The notes: generated from the sequence alone by a model not told the origin. DNA of 64,000 nucleotides from CAZSHG01 sp964459995 (GCA_964459995.1 CAYWOR010000013.1:13873-77872); one strand, 5' to 3'; numbered from the stretch's first letter, positions 33,313-42,489 are shown. Translations and numbers: made by a program.

Positions 33313-34847
33313 GAATCCTCCTGAGAAAAGTTTGGTCGTTGACTGCATATAATTTCCAATAAATACAAATTCTCGTGAAATTTTTCTCCGCTAAGCATTG
33401 TTAAACGGAAGTCATTACCCAATTCGCGAATTAGCAGAGAATCTCTATCGTAAAAAAGGATTTCTTCGATATTTCTATCACAAAGCTCCTCTTTTAAAGT
33501 AGCCATTTTCTCCCTGCTGTCCACATAGAATACATTGTAACGATGGATATCTAAAGCGTAATAATACGCGAAAAAGACATATGTTGTAACAACTGTGCTG
33601 ATGCCCGATTCATCGCTTGTCTCCATTATAAACGAAGAGCGTTCCATCTCTTCAGGCAATTTCACAATTTTCCTCAAAAAACCCGAGCCAAAAGAAAACA
33701 GCGCGAGAACGACAAGCACGATTCTGCCTGTCGTCCTATAATGAGCAGACAATGTTCCCAATCCCAACAGGATACTCACCGTTAGGGGAATGTAAATCGA
33801 TTGAAGATACCTCGACCCCATTGTTTTGCCACCGGCATTCGGCGATATTAATGCGGTAATTCCCGCGAAAACAACACAGACCAAAGCAATTCTAAAAGCT
33901 AAGCTTTGAAGTTTATTCCGATTTTTCTTAAAGCCTAAGGCGATGGGAATCAAACATAACAGTAAATATGTGGAGCTCCAGAATTCTTGGCTTAACATAT
34001 AATGAATAATCCATTTTCGACTTAACAAATACTTATCTATATTGTCATATGCAAATTGTGAGTAAGTCAATCCAAAAGGATGTGAATAAAAGAAACTATT
34101 AGATGAGAAGAACAGAAACACTCCGATAAGACCCCCCAGAATAAATTTGGCAATTAATTCTTTTTTATCCTTTCGTGTCCGCTCGCTATCAGTTAGAACA
34201 AAAAACAAGAAAGCCGGAAAATAACTAATGAACTCTAATCTTATCAACAACCCGATGCCCAACAACAATCCGGCGAGAAAGACCTTCTCGGGCTTTGTTA
34301 AAAAGATTAAGAAAACGATAAGGATAATCAGGTCACCTAAAGTATGTTCCCACAGAAGTGAACCGTATAAAGCCAGGGGTGTGCAAAGTCCTGCTAAAAT
34401 GATTGCAAATAAACGGTTCGGCTCCGACAAGCCGGTCTTTTTTGCAAATTCATAGCCCATTAAAAGAAGCAATGCTAAAGATAACAAGGGAATGATATTC
34501 AAGCCAGGCCACCCCAAAAACCTATAAAACCACGACGTCAGCCAGCAAAATAGAGGTGTCTGCGTGCAAAAATAGGCGTCATTTTTTTTGACGATAAAAG
34601 GTTCCCGAAAAGGCCGTGTGTCAGTAGCTTCCCAAACTTCTTCTGCCCAATCATTTTTAGATAGCCTGTCAATTTTGAAATCGAAAGGATTATCTCCCGA
34701 CAATTTCTCTATCAGAAAGATTTTGTTTGCTGAGTCGTTGAGATAGAATCCACGAAACGGAAAGACAAAGAAAGCCAAAAAGCCCATTCCAGCCACTAAT
34801 AAAGCAATAAAAAGGGATGTTACATGCCTGTAAATTTTTATAGGCAT
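33309..34847 (-). CDS. Multi-pass membrane protein, GT-C glycosyltransferase-like
   Basis: 512 residues with about eleven membrane segments and a large loop after the first (residues 30-95), containing FREPFIVKKNDAYFCTQTPLF. The layout, the acidic first loop (FYLNDSANK) and the repeated Phe/Leu/Tyr-rich segments fit GT-C fold mannosyl/arabinosyl-type transferases acting on lipid-linked sugars, but no specific motif proves it. Odd: the gene is visibly more AT-rich than its neighbours and sits between accC (3 nt) and the dehydrogenase (ATGA overlap), so it looks like an addition to a metabolic operon. Confidence 0.68.
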   Translation of the reverse strand: MPIKIYRHVTSLFIALLVAGMGFLAFFVFPFRGFYLNDSANKIFLIEKLSGDNPFDFKIDRLSKNDWAEEVWEATDTRPFREPFIVKKNDAYFCTQTPLFCWLTSWFYRFLGWPGLNIIPLLSLALLLLMGYEFAKKTGLSEPNRLFAIILAGLCTPLALYGSLLWEHTLGDLIILIVFLIFLTKPEKVFLAGLLLGIGLLIRLEFISYFPAFLFFVLTDSERTRKDKKELIAKFILGGLIGVFLFFSSNSFFYSHPFGLTYSQFAYDNIDKYLLSRKWIIHYMLSQEFWSSTYLLLCLIPIALGFKKNRNKLQSLAFRIALVCVVFAGITALISPNAGGKTMGSRYLQSIYIPLTVSILLGLGTLSAHYRTTGRIVLVVLALFSFGSGFLRKIVKLPEEMERSSFIMETSDESGISTVVTTYVFFAYYYALDIHRYNVFYVDSREKMATLKEELCDRNIEEILFYDRDSLLIRELGNDFRLTMLSGEKFHENLYLLEIICSQRPNFSQEDS

Positions 34848-34850
34848 ATT

Positions 34851-36200
34851 TTAAACCTCTTCAATACGGAATTTTTCCAAAAATGAGGTGTCCGCTTTGC
34901 CCTCGATGAATCTTTCGTCGCGCATTACCTGTCTGTGGAAAGGAATCGTCGTGGGGACACCTTCGATTATAAACTCGTTCAAGGCGCGGGTCATCCTCGC
35001 GAGAGCCTCCTCGCGGTCTCTTCCATGGCAGATAAGCTTCGCTATCATCGAATCGTAATATGGTGGAATAACATAGCCCGCATAGGCATGTGTATCGACT
35101 CGAACCCCCGGCCCACCCGGCGGATGGAACACCGTAATCTTCCCCGGCCGCGGCGCGAAACCATGATATGGATCCTCCGCATTTATACGGCACTCGATGG
35201 CGTGTCCGCGAATTTCAAGCTCCTCCTGAGCAAGAGGCAATGGCCTTCCACCGGCTATTCGAATCTGCTCCTTAACTAAATCGAGGCCGACAATTATCTC
35301 CGTAACCGGATGCTCGACCTGAATCCGCGTGTTCATCTCCATAAAATAGAAATTCCCCTCGGTGTCGAGCAAAAACTCGATAGTTCCAGCGCCTTCATAA
35401 TCGATATTCGATGCGGCCAAAGCCGCTCTTCGTCCGATTTCGTCCCTTGTGTCGGGACTGACCGCCGGAGAAGGCGATTCTTCGATTAGCTTCTGATGTC
35501 TCCGTTGAATCGAACAATCGCGCTCGCCGAGGTGAATGACATTCCCCTTGCCATCGCCCAAAAGCTGAATCTCGATATGGCGAGGATTACTTACATATTT
35601 CTCGATATAGACATCCGGATTTCCAAATGCGTTCTTCGCCTCGGTGCGCGCCATCTCGAAATTTGCCAAAAACTCTTTGCTGTTCTGTGCGATACGCATC
35701 CCCTTGCCGCCGCCGCCGGCAGTGGCCTTGATTATCACCGGAAACCCAATTTCCTCAGCGATTTTCAGAGCGGCTTTGGGGTCGTCGATAACCCCATCGG
35801 AACCGGGAACGGTTGGAACTCCGGCCTCGCGCATAATCCGCTTGGCCTCCGCTTTGTCCCCCATCTTACGGATCATTTCCGAGCTTGGCCCGATGAATTT
35901 GATATTATGCGATTCGCACATCTCGGCGAACGCGGCGTTTTCCGCAAGAAAACCATAACCGGGATGAATCGCGTCGGAGTTCGAGATTATCGCCGCAGAG
36001 ATTACCCTTCGCGGATCGAGATAACTCTCCATCGGTCGCGGAGGGCCGATACATATGGCCTCGTCCGCAATAAGCACCGGAAGCGTATCCGCATCGGCGG
36101 TGGAATAAACCGCAACCGCCCTTTTGCCAAGCTCCTGACACGCCCGAATAACTCTAAGCGCTATTTCTCCTCTATTTGCGACGAGGACTTTTGTTAACAT
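34851..36200 (-). CDS. accC: Biotin carboxylase subunit of acetyl-CoA carboxylase
   Basis: 449-residue ATP-grasp enzyme that carboxylates the biotin of the carrier protein using ATP and bicarbonate, the first half of malonyl-CoA formation. Motifs: VLVANRGEIALRVIRA at the start, HPGYGFLAENA near 85, ATAGGGGKGMR near 160, GERDCSIQRRHQKLIEE near 225, FLDTEGNFYFMEMNTRIQVEHPVTE near 275. Normal length. Transcribed after accB and pilT. The carboxyltransferase subunits (accA, accD) are not in the window. Confidence 0.96.
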   Translation of the reverse strand: MLTKVLVANRGEIALRVIRACQELGKRAVAVYSTADADTLPVLIADEAICIGPPRPMESYLDPRRVISAAIISNSDAIHPGYGFLAENAAFAEMCESHNIKFIGPSSEMIRKMGDKAEAKRIMREAGVPTVPGSDGVIDDPKAALKIAEEIGFPVIIKATAGGGGKGMRIAQNSKEFLANFEMARTEAKNAFGNPDVYIEKYVSNPRHIEIQLLGDGKGNVIHLGERDCSIQRRHQKLIEESPSPAVSPDTRDEIGRRAALAASNIDYEGAGTIEFLLDTEGNFYFMEMNTRIQVEHPVTEIIVGLDLVKEQIRIAGGRPLPLAQEELEIRGHAIECRINAEDPYHGFAPRPGKITVFHPPGGPGVRVDTHAYAGYVIPPYYDSMIAKLICHGRDREEALARMTRALNEFIIEGVPTTIPFHRQVMRDERFIEGKADTSFLEKFRIEEV

Positions 36201-36211
36201 AAAATCACCAA

Positions 36212-37375
36212 TTAAGCGTTTGTTCCGGAATCCTGCTGAAGAGTCTCCACATCCAGCTCGCTTTGTCCCTGTGCGAATTCGCGCCAGCCACGGTCTGCGC
36301 CGCCGACAATACCTTCGACCCTAAGCAGGAAATCGTCCGGGCTTGCCGAATTCTCGAGCGCTGTTTCGAGCGAAATTGCGCCGTTCTGATAAAACCACAT
36401 CAGCGACTGGTCGAAACTTTGCATACCATATTGCGCCGCGCCTTCCTTGATAAGATCGCGGATCTCGCCGGTGCGCTCCGGAGAAGTGATACACTCACGA
36501 ATCGCGCCGGTGCCCACAAGTATCTCAACCGCGGGCAGTCGGCCGACCTTGTCGCAACGCGGAATTAGCCTCTGCGAAACGATAGCTCTTAGCGTGCTTC
36601 CGATAAGATGCCGCATCTCCAAATGCTGATGCGGCGGGAAGAATGATAGAATACGATATATTGTCTGCACGCTGTCCAAAGTGTGAAGCGTGCTCAAAAC
36701 CAAATGCCCCGTGTCCGCCGCCGAAAGCGCGATGGACATAGTCTCGGCATCACGAATCTCGCCCACGAGAATTATATCGGGGTCCTGCCGAAGCGCCTGT
36801 TTAAGGCCCATCGCATAAAAATGGCAGTCGTTCCCGATCTCCCTCTGTGCGATAATCGATTTGTTATTCCGGTGCATATACTCGATAGGATCTTCGATTG
36901 TGATAATATGCGCGCCTTTGTTGCGATTGATATAGTCTATCATCGAGGCGAGAGTCGTCGATTTTCCCGATCCTGTAACACCGGTTACAAGAATCAACCC
37001 GCGCGGCTCCATCGCAACTTTTTCGAGAACCTTCGGCAGATGAAGCCCTGCAAAATTCGGAACATTCGTGTTTATCAACCTGAATGCGATGCCCGTGTTT
37101 CCGCGCTCTTTATAAATATTCACCCTAAAACGGCTTCCAGAGGGCACCTCATAGGCGAGGTCGAGTTCCCACTCCTGCTCGAAACGTTGTCTTTGCTCCG
37201 GGCTAAGCATCAAATTCAAGAAATGCTCCATCCTGTCCGTCTCGAGAAATTCCCTGTCCGCAGGCAAGAGCTTTCCGTTGATACGGTAAACCGGCGGCAT
37301 ATCGATACGAAGATGAAGGTCGGAAGCCTTCTTGTGGGGCATTTCAGATAAAAGTCTAATTAAATCGAGAGCCAT
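36212..37375 (-). CDS. pilT: PilT-type retraction ATPase
   Basis: 387-residue hexameric ATPase that drives type IV pilus retraction (or PilU-like accessory). Walker A VTGSGKSTT near residue 128, Asp box and ITIEDPIEY near 160, Walker B PDIILVGEIRD near 190, HTLDSVQTI near 220 and the PilT hallmark EIRDLIKEG near 320 (classical AIRNLIRE). A Gln/Asp-rich tail of about 40 residues follows. The start at 37375 is chosen for its GAGGAAG ribosome site and to avoid overlap with accB; an upstream ATG at 37396 is possible. No other pilus genes are nearby, and its location between accB and accC is unusual. Confidence 0.92.
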   Translation of the reverse strand: MALDLIRLLSEMPHKKASDLHLRIDMPPVYRINGKLLPADREFLETDRMEHFLNLMLSPEQRQRFEQEWELDLAYEVPSGSRFRVNIYKERGNTGIAFRLINTNVPNFAGLHLPKVLEKVAMEPRGLILVTGVTGSGKSTTLASMIDYINRNKGAHIITIEDPIEYMHRNNKSIIAQREIGNDCHFYAMGLKQALRQDPDIILVGEIRDAETMSIALSAADTGHLVLSTLHTLDSVQTIYRILSFFPPHQHLEMRHLIGSTLRAIVSQRLIPRCDKVGRLPAVEILVGTGAIRECITSPERTGEIRDLIKEGAAQYGMQSFDQSLMWFYQNGAISLETALENSASPDDFLLRVEGIVGGADRGWREFAQGQSELDVETLQQDSGTNA

Positions 37376-37382
37376 ATCTTCC

Positions 37383-37883
37383 TCAATCCGGGTCAATTAG
37401 GAACATTACCTGGCCGAATTCTACCGGCTGTTCGTTTTCGACGAGAATCTTAACAACCTTGCCGGAAAAATCCGACTGAATCTCGTTCATCAGCTTCATC
37501 GCCTCGACTATACATACCACCTGCCCCGCCTCGATATGGTCGCCGACCTTAACATAAGGCTCCGCTCCCGGCGCGGGTGCACGGTAAAACGTTCCCACGA
37601 TTGGCGAGGTTATTTTTTCAAACCCGGCGGTCGCATCGAGTTCTTCGGGTGGAAATTCTGCCCCTTGCGAAGGCTGAATACCCACAGCGGCATGAGGGGG
37701 GGCGATCATCGGAACGCCACCCGTCGGTGCGATGTTGTTGTTGTTGAAAATCGACGAAGTTCCCTCCGGAGTCCCTTTGCGAATCTTGATTTCGCCGCTT
37801 TCATCCTTGATTTCAAGCTCTAACTCCTCGATTTCGCTTTCTTCGAGAAGTTGCAGAAGCTCTTTAATCTTCTGAATGTCCAT
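37383..37883 (-). CDS. accB: Biotin carboxyl carrier protein
   Basis: 166 residues: N-terminal helical domain MDIQKIKELLQLLEES, a flexible linker with Asn and Pro runs (about residues 45-85), then the biotinyl domain with SPIVGTFYRAPAPGAEPY near 90 and VEAMKLM near 128, whose Lys carries biotin. Carries CO2 from AccC to the carboxyltransferase for fatty acid synthesis. The start at 37883 is preferred to 37895 because of the family N-terminus and a GGGAG site. Confidence 0.95.
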   Translation of the reverse strand: MDIQKIKELLQLLEESEIEELELEIKDESGEIKIRKGTPEGTSSIFNNNNIAPTGGVPMIAPPHAAVGIQPSQGAEFPPEELDATAGFEKITSPIVGTFYRAPAPGAEPYVKVGDHIEAGQVVCIVEAMKLMNEIQSDFSGKVVKILVENEQPVEFGQVMFLIDPD

Positions 37884-37905
37884 ATGCTCTCCCATCTGGA
37901 GATTT

Positions 37906-38400
37906 CTATTTCGAGGCTAGTCTCTCCCGTGTATAGGGAATAAGCCCCCCAGCCCTCAATATCCCGAAAACCTCCGAAGATGGCGGCGGAAAATCGAGAG
38001 TTCTACCGTTGATATATATCTTGCCGGCTTCGAGATCGATCTCGACCCTGTCACCGGATTTCACAACTTCCTGAATCTCCGAATTTGTAATCGCGAAAAG
38101 CCCGCTATTAAGGCAATTCCGGTAAAATATTCTCGCGAAACTCTTGGCGATAACCGCACGGCATCCCGCGGCTTTAATTGCGATCGCCGCCTGCTCCCTG
38201 CTCGAGCCGCACCCGAAATTCTTTCCGGCGACAATAACATCGCCCTCCTCGACCTTTTTGACGAAATCGGGGTCGAGGTCCTCGAGGGCGTGCTCGCCCA
38301 TCTGTTCCGGAGTCATCGGCTCGTAGGTGTATTTCCCCGGGAAAATCACATCGGTGTTGACATCGTCGCCATAAACGAAGGTTTTTCCTTGTATTTTCAT
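37906..38400 (-). CDS. leuD: Aconitase-family small subunit (LeuD-type)
   Basis: 164-residue small subunit that completes the active site of the LeuC-type partner: swivel domain with DDVNTDVIFPGKY near residue 12, NFGCGSSREQAAIA near 62 and FARIFYRNCLNSGL near 90. The substrate-specificity loop after FPGKY reads TYEPM, different from classical LeuD, so the acid could be isopropylmalate, citrate or homocitrate. The ATG shares its A with the upstream TAA (TAATG), giving strict coupling with the large subunit. Confidence 0.9.
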   Translation of the reverse strand: MKIQGKTFVYGDDVNTDVIFPGKYTYEPMTPEQMGEHALEDLDPDFVKKVEEGDVIVAGKNFGCGSSREQAAIAIKAAGCRAVIAKSFARIFYRNCLNSGLFAITNSEIQEVVKSGDRVEIDLEAGKIYINGRTLDFPPPSSEVFGILRAGGLIPYTRERLASK

Positions 38401-39653
38401 TATATCGACCTCGGATCGGTTATATGTCCTGTCAACGCAGATGCCGCGGCGGTGTATGGACTCGCAAGATATATCTCGGCATCGGCACAACCCATTCTGC
38501 CCTTGAAATTGCGGTTCGCGGTTGAAAGTGTAACCTCCCCCGGGGCCATAACTCCCTGATGCGCGCCCAAGCATGGCCCGCAACCGGGTCCCATAATAGT
38601 CGCGCCGGACTCTGCAAGCGCCGCCAGAGTGCCGTCTTTGCCGGCCTCGACATAAACCTCCCTGCTCGCGGGGAATACCAACAAACGCACACCTTTGGCG
38701 ATTTTCTTGCCTTCGAGTATTTTTCGCGCCTCGCGAAGGTCCTCGATTCGGCCGTTAGTGCATGTTCCGATGAGCACCTGATCGACCTTCACGTCGGCGG
38801 CGTTTTTTGCGAGATCGAGATTATCGACTGTGTGAGGCCTTGCGATAACCGGTTCGATTTTCCCGAGGTCATATTCGAATTCGCGCTCATAAACAGCGTC
38901 CTCATCCGGAAGAATAAGCTCGTATTCGGCGTCAGTTCTGCCCTTCAGCCATTCGACAACCTTGTCGTCGGGCACGCATATTCCCGCCTTGGCACCCATC
39001 TCCGCCGACAAATTAGACAGCACGAGTCTTCCGGTAATGGGCATATCGAAAAGCCCCGGGCCGGTGAACTCCACCGACTTGTAAATTGCGCCGTCCGCGC
39101 CGATATCTCCGATAATTGCCAGCGCAAGGTCCTTCGGTGTAACATAATCGCCAAATTTGCCATCGAGCACCATCTTGAAGCTTTCCGGCACTCGAAGCCA
39201 AAGCTCGCCGGTAGCCCATATAACAGCGGCCTCCGACCTTCCGATACCTGCCGCAAATGCCCCGAAAGCGCCATGCGAGTTCGTATGGCTGTCCGAGCCG
39301 AGAATTACAGTCCCCGGAAGCGCAAGCCCCTTTTCCGGCAGAACCTGATGGCAGATTCCGCAACCGACATCGTAAAAATGCCGGATTCCCTGCTTTTCGA
39401 CGAAATTGCGGATTTTCTGATGGCCTTTAGCATGAGTTTCGCTGGCCGCAGGCACCGTGTGGTCGAGGATAATAACGATTTTTTCGGGATGTTTGACCTT
39501 TTCCACCCCAAGCTTTTCGAAATGGCCGATAATCGCCGAAGAATTATCGTGCGAGAGCACATAATCCGGCTTTGAAGTGATTATCTGCCCAACCGAGACT
39601 TCTTTTAGCCCGGTATTTTTTGCGAGAATCTTCTCGGCAAGAGTTTTCCCCAT
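38400..39653 (-). CDS. leuC: Aconitase-family large subunit (LeuC-type)
   Basis: 417-residue [4Fe-4S] hydro-lyase subunit. Contains LDHTVPAAS near residue 85 (catalytic Asp-His pair), LGSDSHTNSHGAFGAFA near 130, GTCTNGRIEDL near 295 (first cluster Cys) and GPGCGPCLGAHQG near 360 (other two Cys), and STANRNFKGRMG near 380. Works with the coupled small subunit; isomerises isopropylmalate or citrate-like acids. With the dehydrogenase at 32.2 kb it could supply 2-oxoglutarate for glutamate. AAGGAAG ribosome site. Contrast with the paralog at 10.8 kb that lacks the Asp-His pair. Confidence 0.9.
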   Translation of the reverse strand: MGKTLAEKILAKNTGLKEVSVGQIITSKPDYVLSHDNSSAIIGHFEKLGVEKVKHPEKIVIILDHTVPAASETHAKGHQKIRNFVEKQGIRHFYDVGCGICHQVLPEKGLALPGTVILGSDSHTNSHGAFGAFAAGIGRSEAAVIWATGELWLRVPESFKMVLDGKFGDYVTPKDLALAIIGDIGADGAIYKSVEFTGPGLFDMPITGRLVLSNLSAEMGAKAGICVPDDKVVEWLKGRTDAEYELILPDEDAVYEREFEYDLGKIEPVIARPHTVDNLDLAKNAADVKVDQVLIGTCTNGRIEDLREARKILEGKKIAKGVRLLVFPASREVYVEAGKDGTLAALAESGATIMGPGCGPCLGAHQGVMAPGEVTLSTANRNFKGRMGCADAEIYLASPYTAAASALTGHITDPRSI

Positions 39654-39677
39654 TTTCTTCCTTTGAATTCTAAATTT

Positions 39678-40394
39678 CTATTCCGTTATTGCCCTCATAT
39701 GGGCCTTTAATCTCTCGATAACGCCGTCTCTGTCCGAAGTTATTTCCTCCGGATAGATAGGTTCGCCGACGACGATACGAATATCTGCCGGCTTGAACCA
39801 TTTTGCCCCGCGCGGAAGAACCTTCGCGGTTCCCTCGATTCTAAGCGGGATAATCGGCACGCCCGCTTTCTGCGGGATTTTCAGCGTGCCGGCTTTGATT
39901 TCGCCAAGCTCGCCGGTGCGCGTTCGGGTGCCCTCCGGGAAAACGACAAATCGCCTCCCCGATTTTACCCTCTCGATTATTAGCAAAATCGCTTCCAATT
40001 CGCGCCTACTACCCCTTCGCTCGACAAAAACACCGTCGGCGGCAAGAACCCATAAGCCGATCGGGAAAAGTTTTATCAGCGATCTTCTTGCCACATATGA
40101 GGCGTGCGAATCGATATAGCCCGATACCGCGCAAATATCGACATAGCTGGAATGATTGGCAAAGAACACAACAGACTCGCTCTTTTCGGGCAACTCCCCG
40201 TCAACCTCGACCCGTGATAATGTCGAGGCGAAAAGGGCGCGGCACCACCATCGGTGGAATAATCCGGCAAACCACAGGCGAACCCTTCGCCCAAAAGGAT
40301 AGAGCGCCCAAACAACCAACGCTCCGATTACCAAAAGCACATAAAGAATCGGAATCAGGACAAGGCTTATCAGAAAAGAAACTATCCTTCGCAT
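39678..40394 (-). CDS. plsC: 1-acylglycerol-3-phosphate acyltransferase
   Basis: 239-residue membrane-bound acyltransferase that adds the second acyl chain to make phosphatidic acid, the substrate of CdsA encoded at 51.9 kb. N-terminal membrane segment (about residues 5-30), catalytic NHSSYVDI near residue 78 (HxxxxD form), FPEGTRTRTGELGEIKAGTLKI near 145 and VPIIPLRIEGT near 170. The start at 40394 shares its A with the upstream TAA (TAATG); a longer frame inside the HIT gene is rejected. Confidence 0.93.
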   Translation of the reverse strand: MRRIVSFLISLVLIPILYVLLVIGALVVWALYPFGRRVRLWFAGLFHRWWCRALFASTLSRVEVDGELPEKSESVVFFANHSSYVDICAVSGYIDSHASYVARRSLIKLFPIGLWVLAADGVFVERRGSRRELEAILLIIERVKSGRRFVVFPEGTRTRTGELGEIKAGTLKIPQKAGVPIIPLRIEGTAKVLPRGAKWFKPADIRIVVGEPIYPEEITSDRDGVIERLKAHMRAITE

Positions 40395-40873
40395 TATACG
40401 AAAAAGGGTTTCAGTTTGCGATAGGTTGTTTGTAAATACTCGTTGATGACCTTCACCTCGCCGAAAACCGGCATAAAATTGGTATCCCCGGCCCATCTCG
40501 GCACAATGTGAACATGGACATGGTCGATAAGCCCCGCGCCGGCCTCCCTTCCGATATTTATTCCGACATTGAATCCATGCGCGCCCACGGCCTCTTTCAG
40601 CGCGACGACACATCTCTGCACAAATGCCATCACCTCGACGGTTTCTTCCGGGGCGAGCCTCTCGAGGTCGCCGGTATGTGTGTTCGGCACCGCCATTAGA
40701 TGGCCGTTGGCGTATGGATAGCGGTTCATAATCACGAAAGCCCTATCGTTTCGAGCGAGGACAAGGTTAGCCTCGTCGTCATCGGAGTCGCGAGCAGAAC
40801 AAAGGAAGCAACCGCCGTCCATCTCGCCGCTCTCGATATATTTCATCCGCCATGGCGCCCATATTCTTTCCAT
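40394..40873 (-). CDS. HIT-family nucleotide hydrolase (Ap4A phosphorylase-like)
   Basis: 159 residues. HIT motif HVHVHIVPRW near residue 112 with the central catalytic His, Zn-type CFLC near residue 22, and the N-terminal IWAPWRMKYIE typical of the branch related to diadenosine tetraphosphate phosphorylases. Such enzymes split nucleoside phosphates such as ADP, AMP-lysine or Ap4A. Start at 40873 with a GAGGTG site. First gene of a long minus-strand run to plsC. Confidence 0.9.
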   Translation of the reverse strand: MERIWAPWRMKYIESGEMDGGCFLCSARDSDDDEANLVLARNDRAFVIMNRYPYANGHLMAVPNTHTGDLERLAPEETVEVMAFVQRCVVALKEAVGAHGFNVGINIGREAGAGLIDHVHVHIVPRWAGDTNFMPVFGEVKVINEYLQTTYRKLKPFFV

Positions 40874-40892
40874 AATTACACCTCGGTAATAA

Positions 40893-40919
40893 AGTATATC
40901 CCTTGACAACGAGTGTCAA
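40893..40919 (-). promoter_or_regulatory. Possible promoter of the HIT-plsC unit, with palindrome
   Basis: Minus strand -35 TTGACA (40914-40919) and a -10 like TATACT (40893-40898), but with only 15 nt between them. The -35 is one arm of a perfect palindrome TTGACA, 5 nt, TGTCAA (40903-40919), which could also be a repressor site. Confidence 0.35.
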
Positions 40920-40953
40920 CACCTAAAACCTGAGACCCCTTCCGAAAGCACGC

Positions 40954-40982
40954 TTGACACATCGGAAAAGCTTATCTATATT
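40954..40982 (+). promoter_or_regulatory. corA promoter
   Basis: -35 TTGACA, 17-nt spacer, -10 TATATT (40977-40982). Transcription should start near 40989, which rules out the TTG at that place as start codon and supports the next one at 41004. Confidence 0.75.
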
Positions 40983-41003
40983 CTTTTTTTGAAAGGAGAA
41001 GCT

Positions 41004-42068
41004 TTGCAGAGCGAAAGACCGAATTACAAAAAGATGGCGGGCGAACCTCCCGGAACGATGGTTCATATCGGCGAGCGTAAAATCGAGCGAACCGCAGTTA
41101 CACTCATCGAATACGATTTCGAAAACTTCCGAGAAACCCCGATCGAAAGGCTCGAAGATATAATCGCCTCGAAAAACAGCGGCAAAATAAGCTGGATTAA
41201 CATCGACGGCGTCCACGATACCGAATTCATATCGGCAATTGGAGAATCTTTCGGGCTTCACCCGCTCCTTCTCGAAGATGTGGTCAATACAGAGCAACGT
41301 CCAAAGCTCGACGACTACGGCGATTATATCTTTACTGCGCTAAAAATGATCCACTACGATGATAAGACAGGTTTGCTCGATATCGAGCATGTCAGTCTTA
41401 TTTTCGGAGAAAGCTGGGTGATAACCTTTCAGGAGCGCCCCGAGGACGCCTTCGACAATGTTCGCAACCGAATTCGAACCGGCAAAGGAAGAATCCGAAA
41501 AATGGGCGCGGATTATCTTGCCTACGCCCTCATCGACGCCATTGTCGATAACTATTTCGTCGTGCTGGAAAATATCGGCCTCAAAATCGAGGATATCGAG
41601 GAGGGGCTTGTCGAGGGACTTCATTCGAGCGCTTCCGCCGAAATTCACAAAATGAAGCGGCAGACAATCTTGCTTCGACATTCGATATGGCCACTGCGTG
41701 AGGTGATTAGCGGCTTCCAGCGCACAGGCTCAAAGCTCGTTTTAGAAAGCACCGGATATTTTCTTCGCGACCTCTACGACCACACGATTCAAGTAATCGA
41801 TACCGTGGAAACCTACCGAGACATCCTTTCAGGCATGCTCGACACGCATCTTTCGATGATAAGCAACCGTATGAACGAGGTTATGAAGGTTCTCACGATA
41901 ATTGCGACGATATTTATCCCCCTGACCTTTATCGCCGGAGTTTATGGGATGAATTTCGAGTATATGCCCGAACTTGTTGTCAAATGGGCATATCCTGCGG
42001 TATTGGCGATTATGGCGATTGTCGCCGGGGCAATGCTTCTTTTCTTCAAGAGGAAAAAATGGATTTGA
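41004..42068 (+). CDS. corA: CorA-family magnesium/cobalt transporter
   Basis: 354 residues. Large N-terminal cytoplasmic domain (WINIDGVHDTEF near 60, HPLLLEDVVNTEQRPKLDDYGDYIF near 90), long helix, and two C-terminal membrane segments with the signature YGMNF between them (about residue 315), followed by a basic KRKKWI tail. Forms a pentameric channel for Mg2+ or Co2+. The start is an uncommon TTG at 41004, chosen because AGGAG lies 5 nt upstream; an earlier TTG at 40989 overlaps the transcription start. Confidence 0.93.
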   Translation: MQSERPNYKKMAGEPPGTMVHIGERKIERTAVTLIEYDFENFRETPIERLEDIIASKNSGKISWINIDGVHDTEFISAIGESFGLHPLLLEDVVNTEQRPKLDDYGDYIFTALKMIHYDDKTGLLDIEHVSLIFGESWVITFQERPEDAFDNVRNRIRTGKGRIRKMGADYLAYALIDAIVDNYFVVLENIGLKIEDIEEGLVEGLHSSASAEIHKMKRQTILLRHSIWPLREVISGFQRTGSKLVLESTGYFLRDLYDHTIQVIDTVETYRDILSGMLDTHLSMISNRMNEVMKVLTIIATIFIPLTFIAGVYGMNFEYMPELVVKWAYPAVLAIMAIVAGAMLLFFKRKKWI

Positions 42069-42481
42069 TTTACATCGCTGTAGGGGTTTTAATAATCGCA
42101 TTTCTCGCGATAATTATTGCTGGGAAGAGGTTTCGAAAGAAAAACGAGTCCACAAATCGCGCATCGGAGCTTCGCCAGGAGCATTACGACAATCTCGCCG
42201 AAGAAAAGCGCGCAATTATGGCCAAAGAGGAAGAACTGTTAGTCGAACACCCCTATTTCAAACTGAAAAAGCTTCGACTTCAGCGTGAAAAAGCGGACTC
42301 CGCCGGCGATCAGGTCAAAGTTACCGAGCTTGACGACCAAATAGATTCTATCCGCGAGAAATACGAGGGCGCCGGCGAGGATCAGCTCGAGCGCGCTTAT
42401 CATGAACAACTTGGAATGATGCGAAAACGCCTTTCAAAAATCGAAATCGAAATGCGCGAAATCCTTCGCCAGAATACATAG
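42059..42481 (+). CDS. Small membrane-anchored coiled-coil protein
   Basis: 140 residues: an N-terminal membrane segment (residues 2-20, DLIYIAVGVLIIAFLAIIIAG), then a charged helical region likely to form coiled coil, with many Glu, Lys and Arg residues. No family recognised. The start overlaps the corA stop by 10 nt and uses the AGAGG in the corA end as ribosome site, so expression is coupled. Confidence 0.7.
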   Translation: MDLIYIAVGVLIIAFLAIIIAGKRFRKKNESTNRASELRQEHYDNLAEEKRAIMAKEEELLVEHPYFKLKKLRLQREKADSAGDQVKVTELDDQIDSIREKYEGAGEDQLERAYHEQLGMMRKRLSKIEIEMREILRQNT

Positions 42482-42489
42482 GGAGCATA

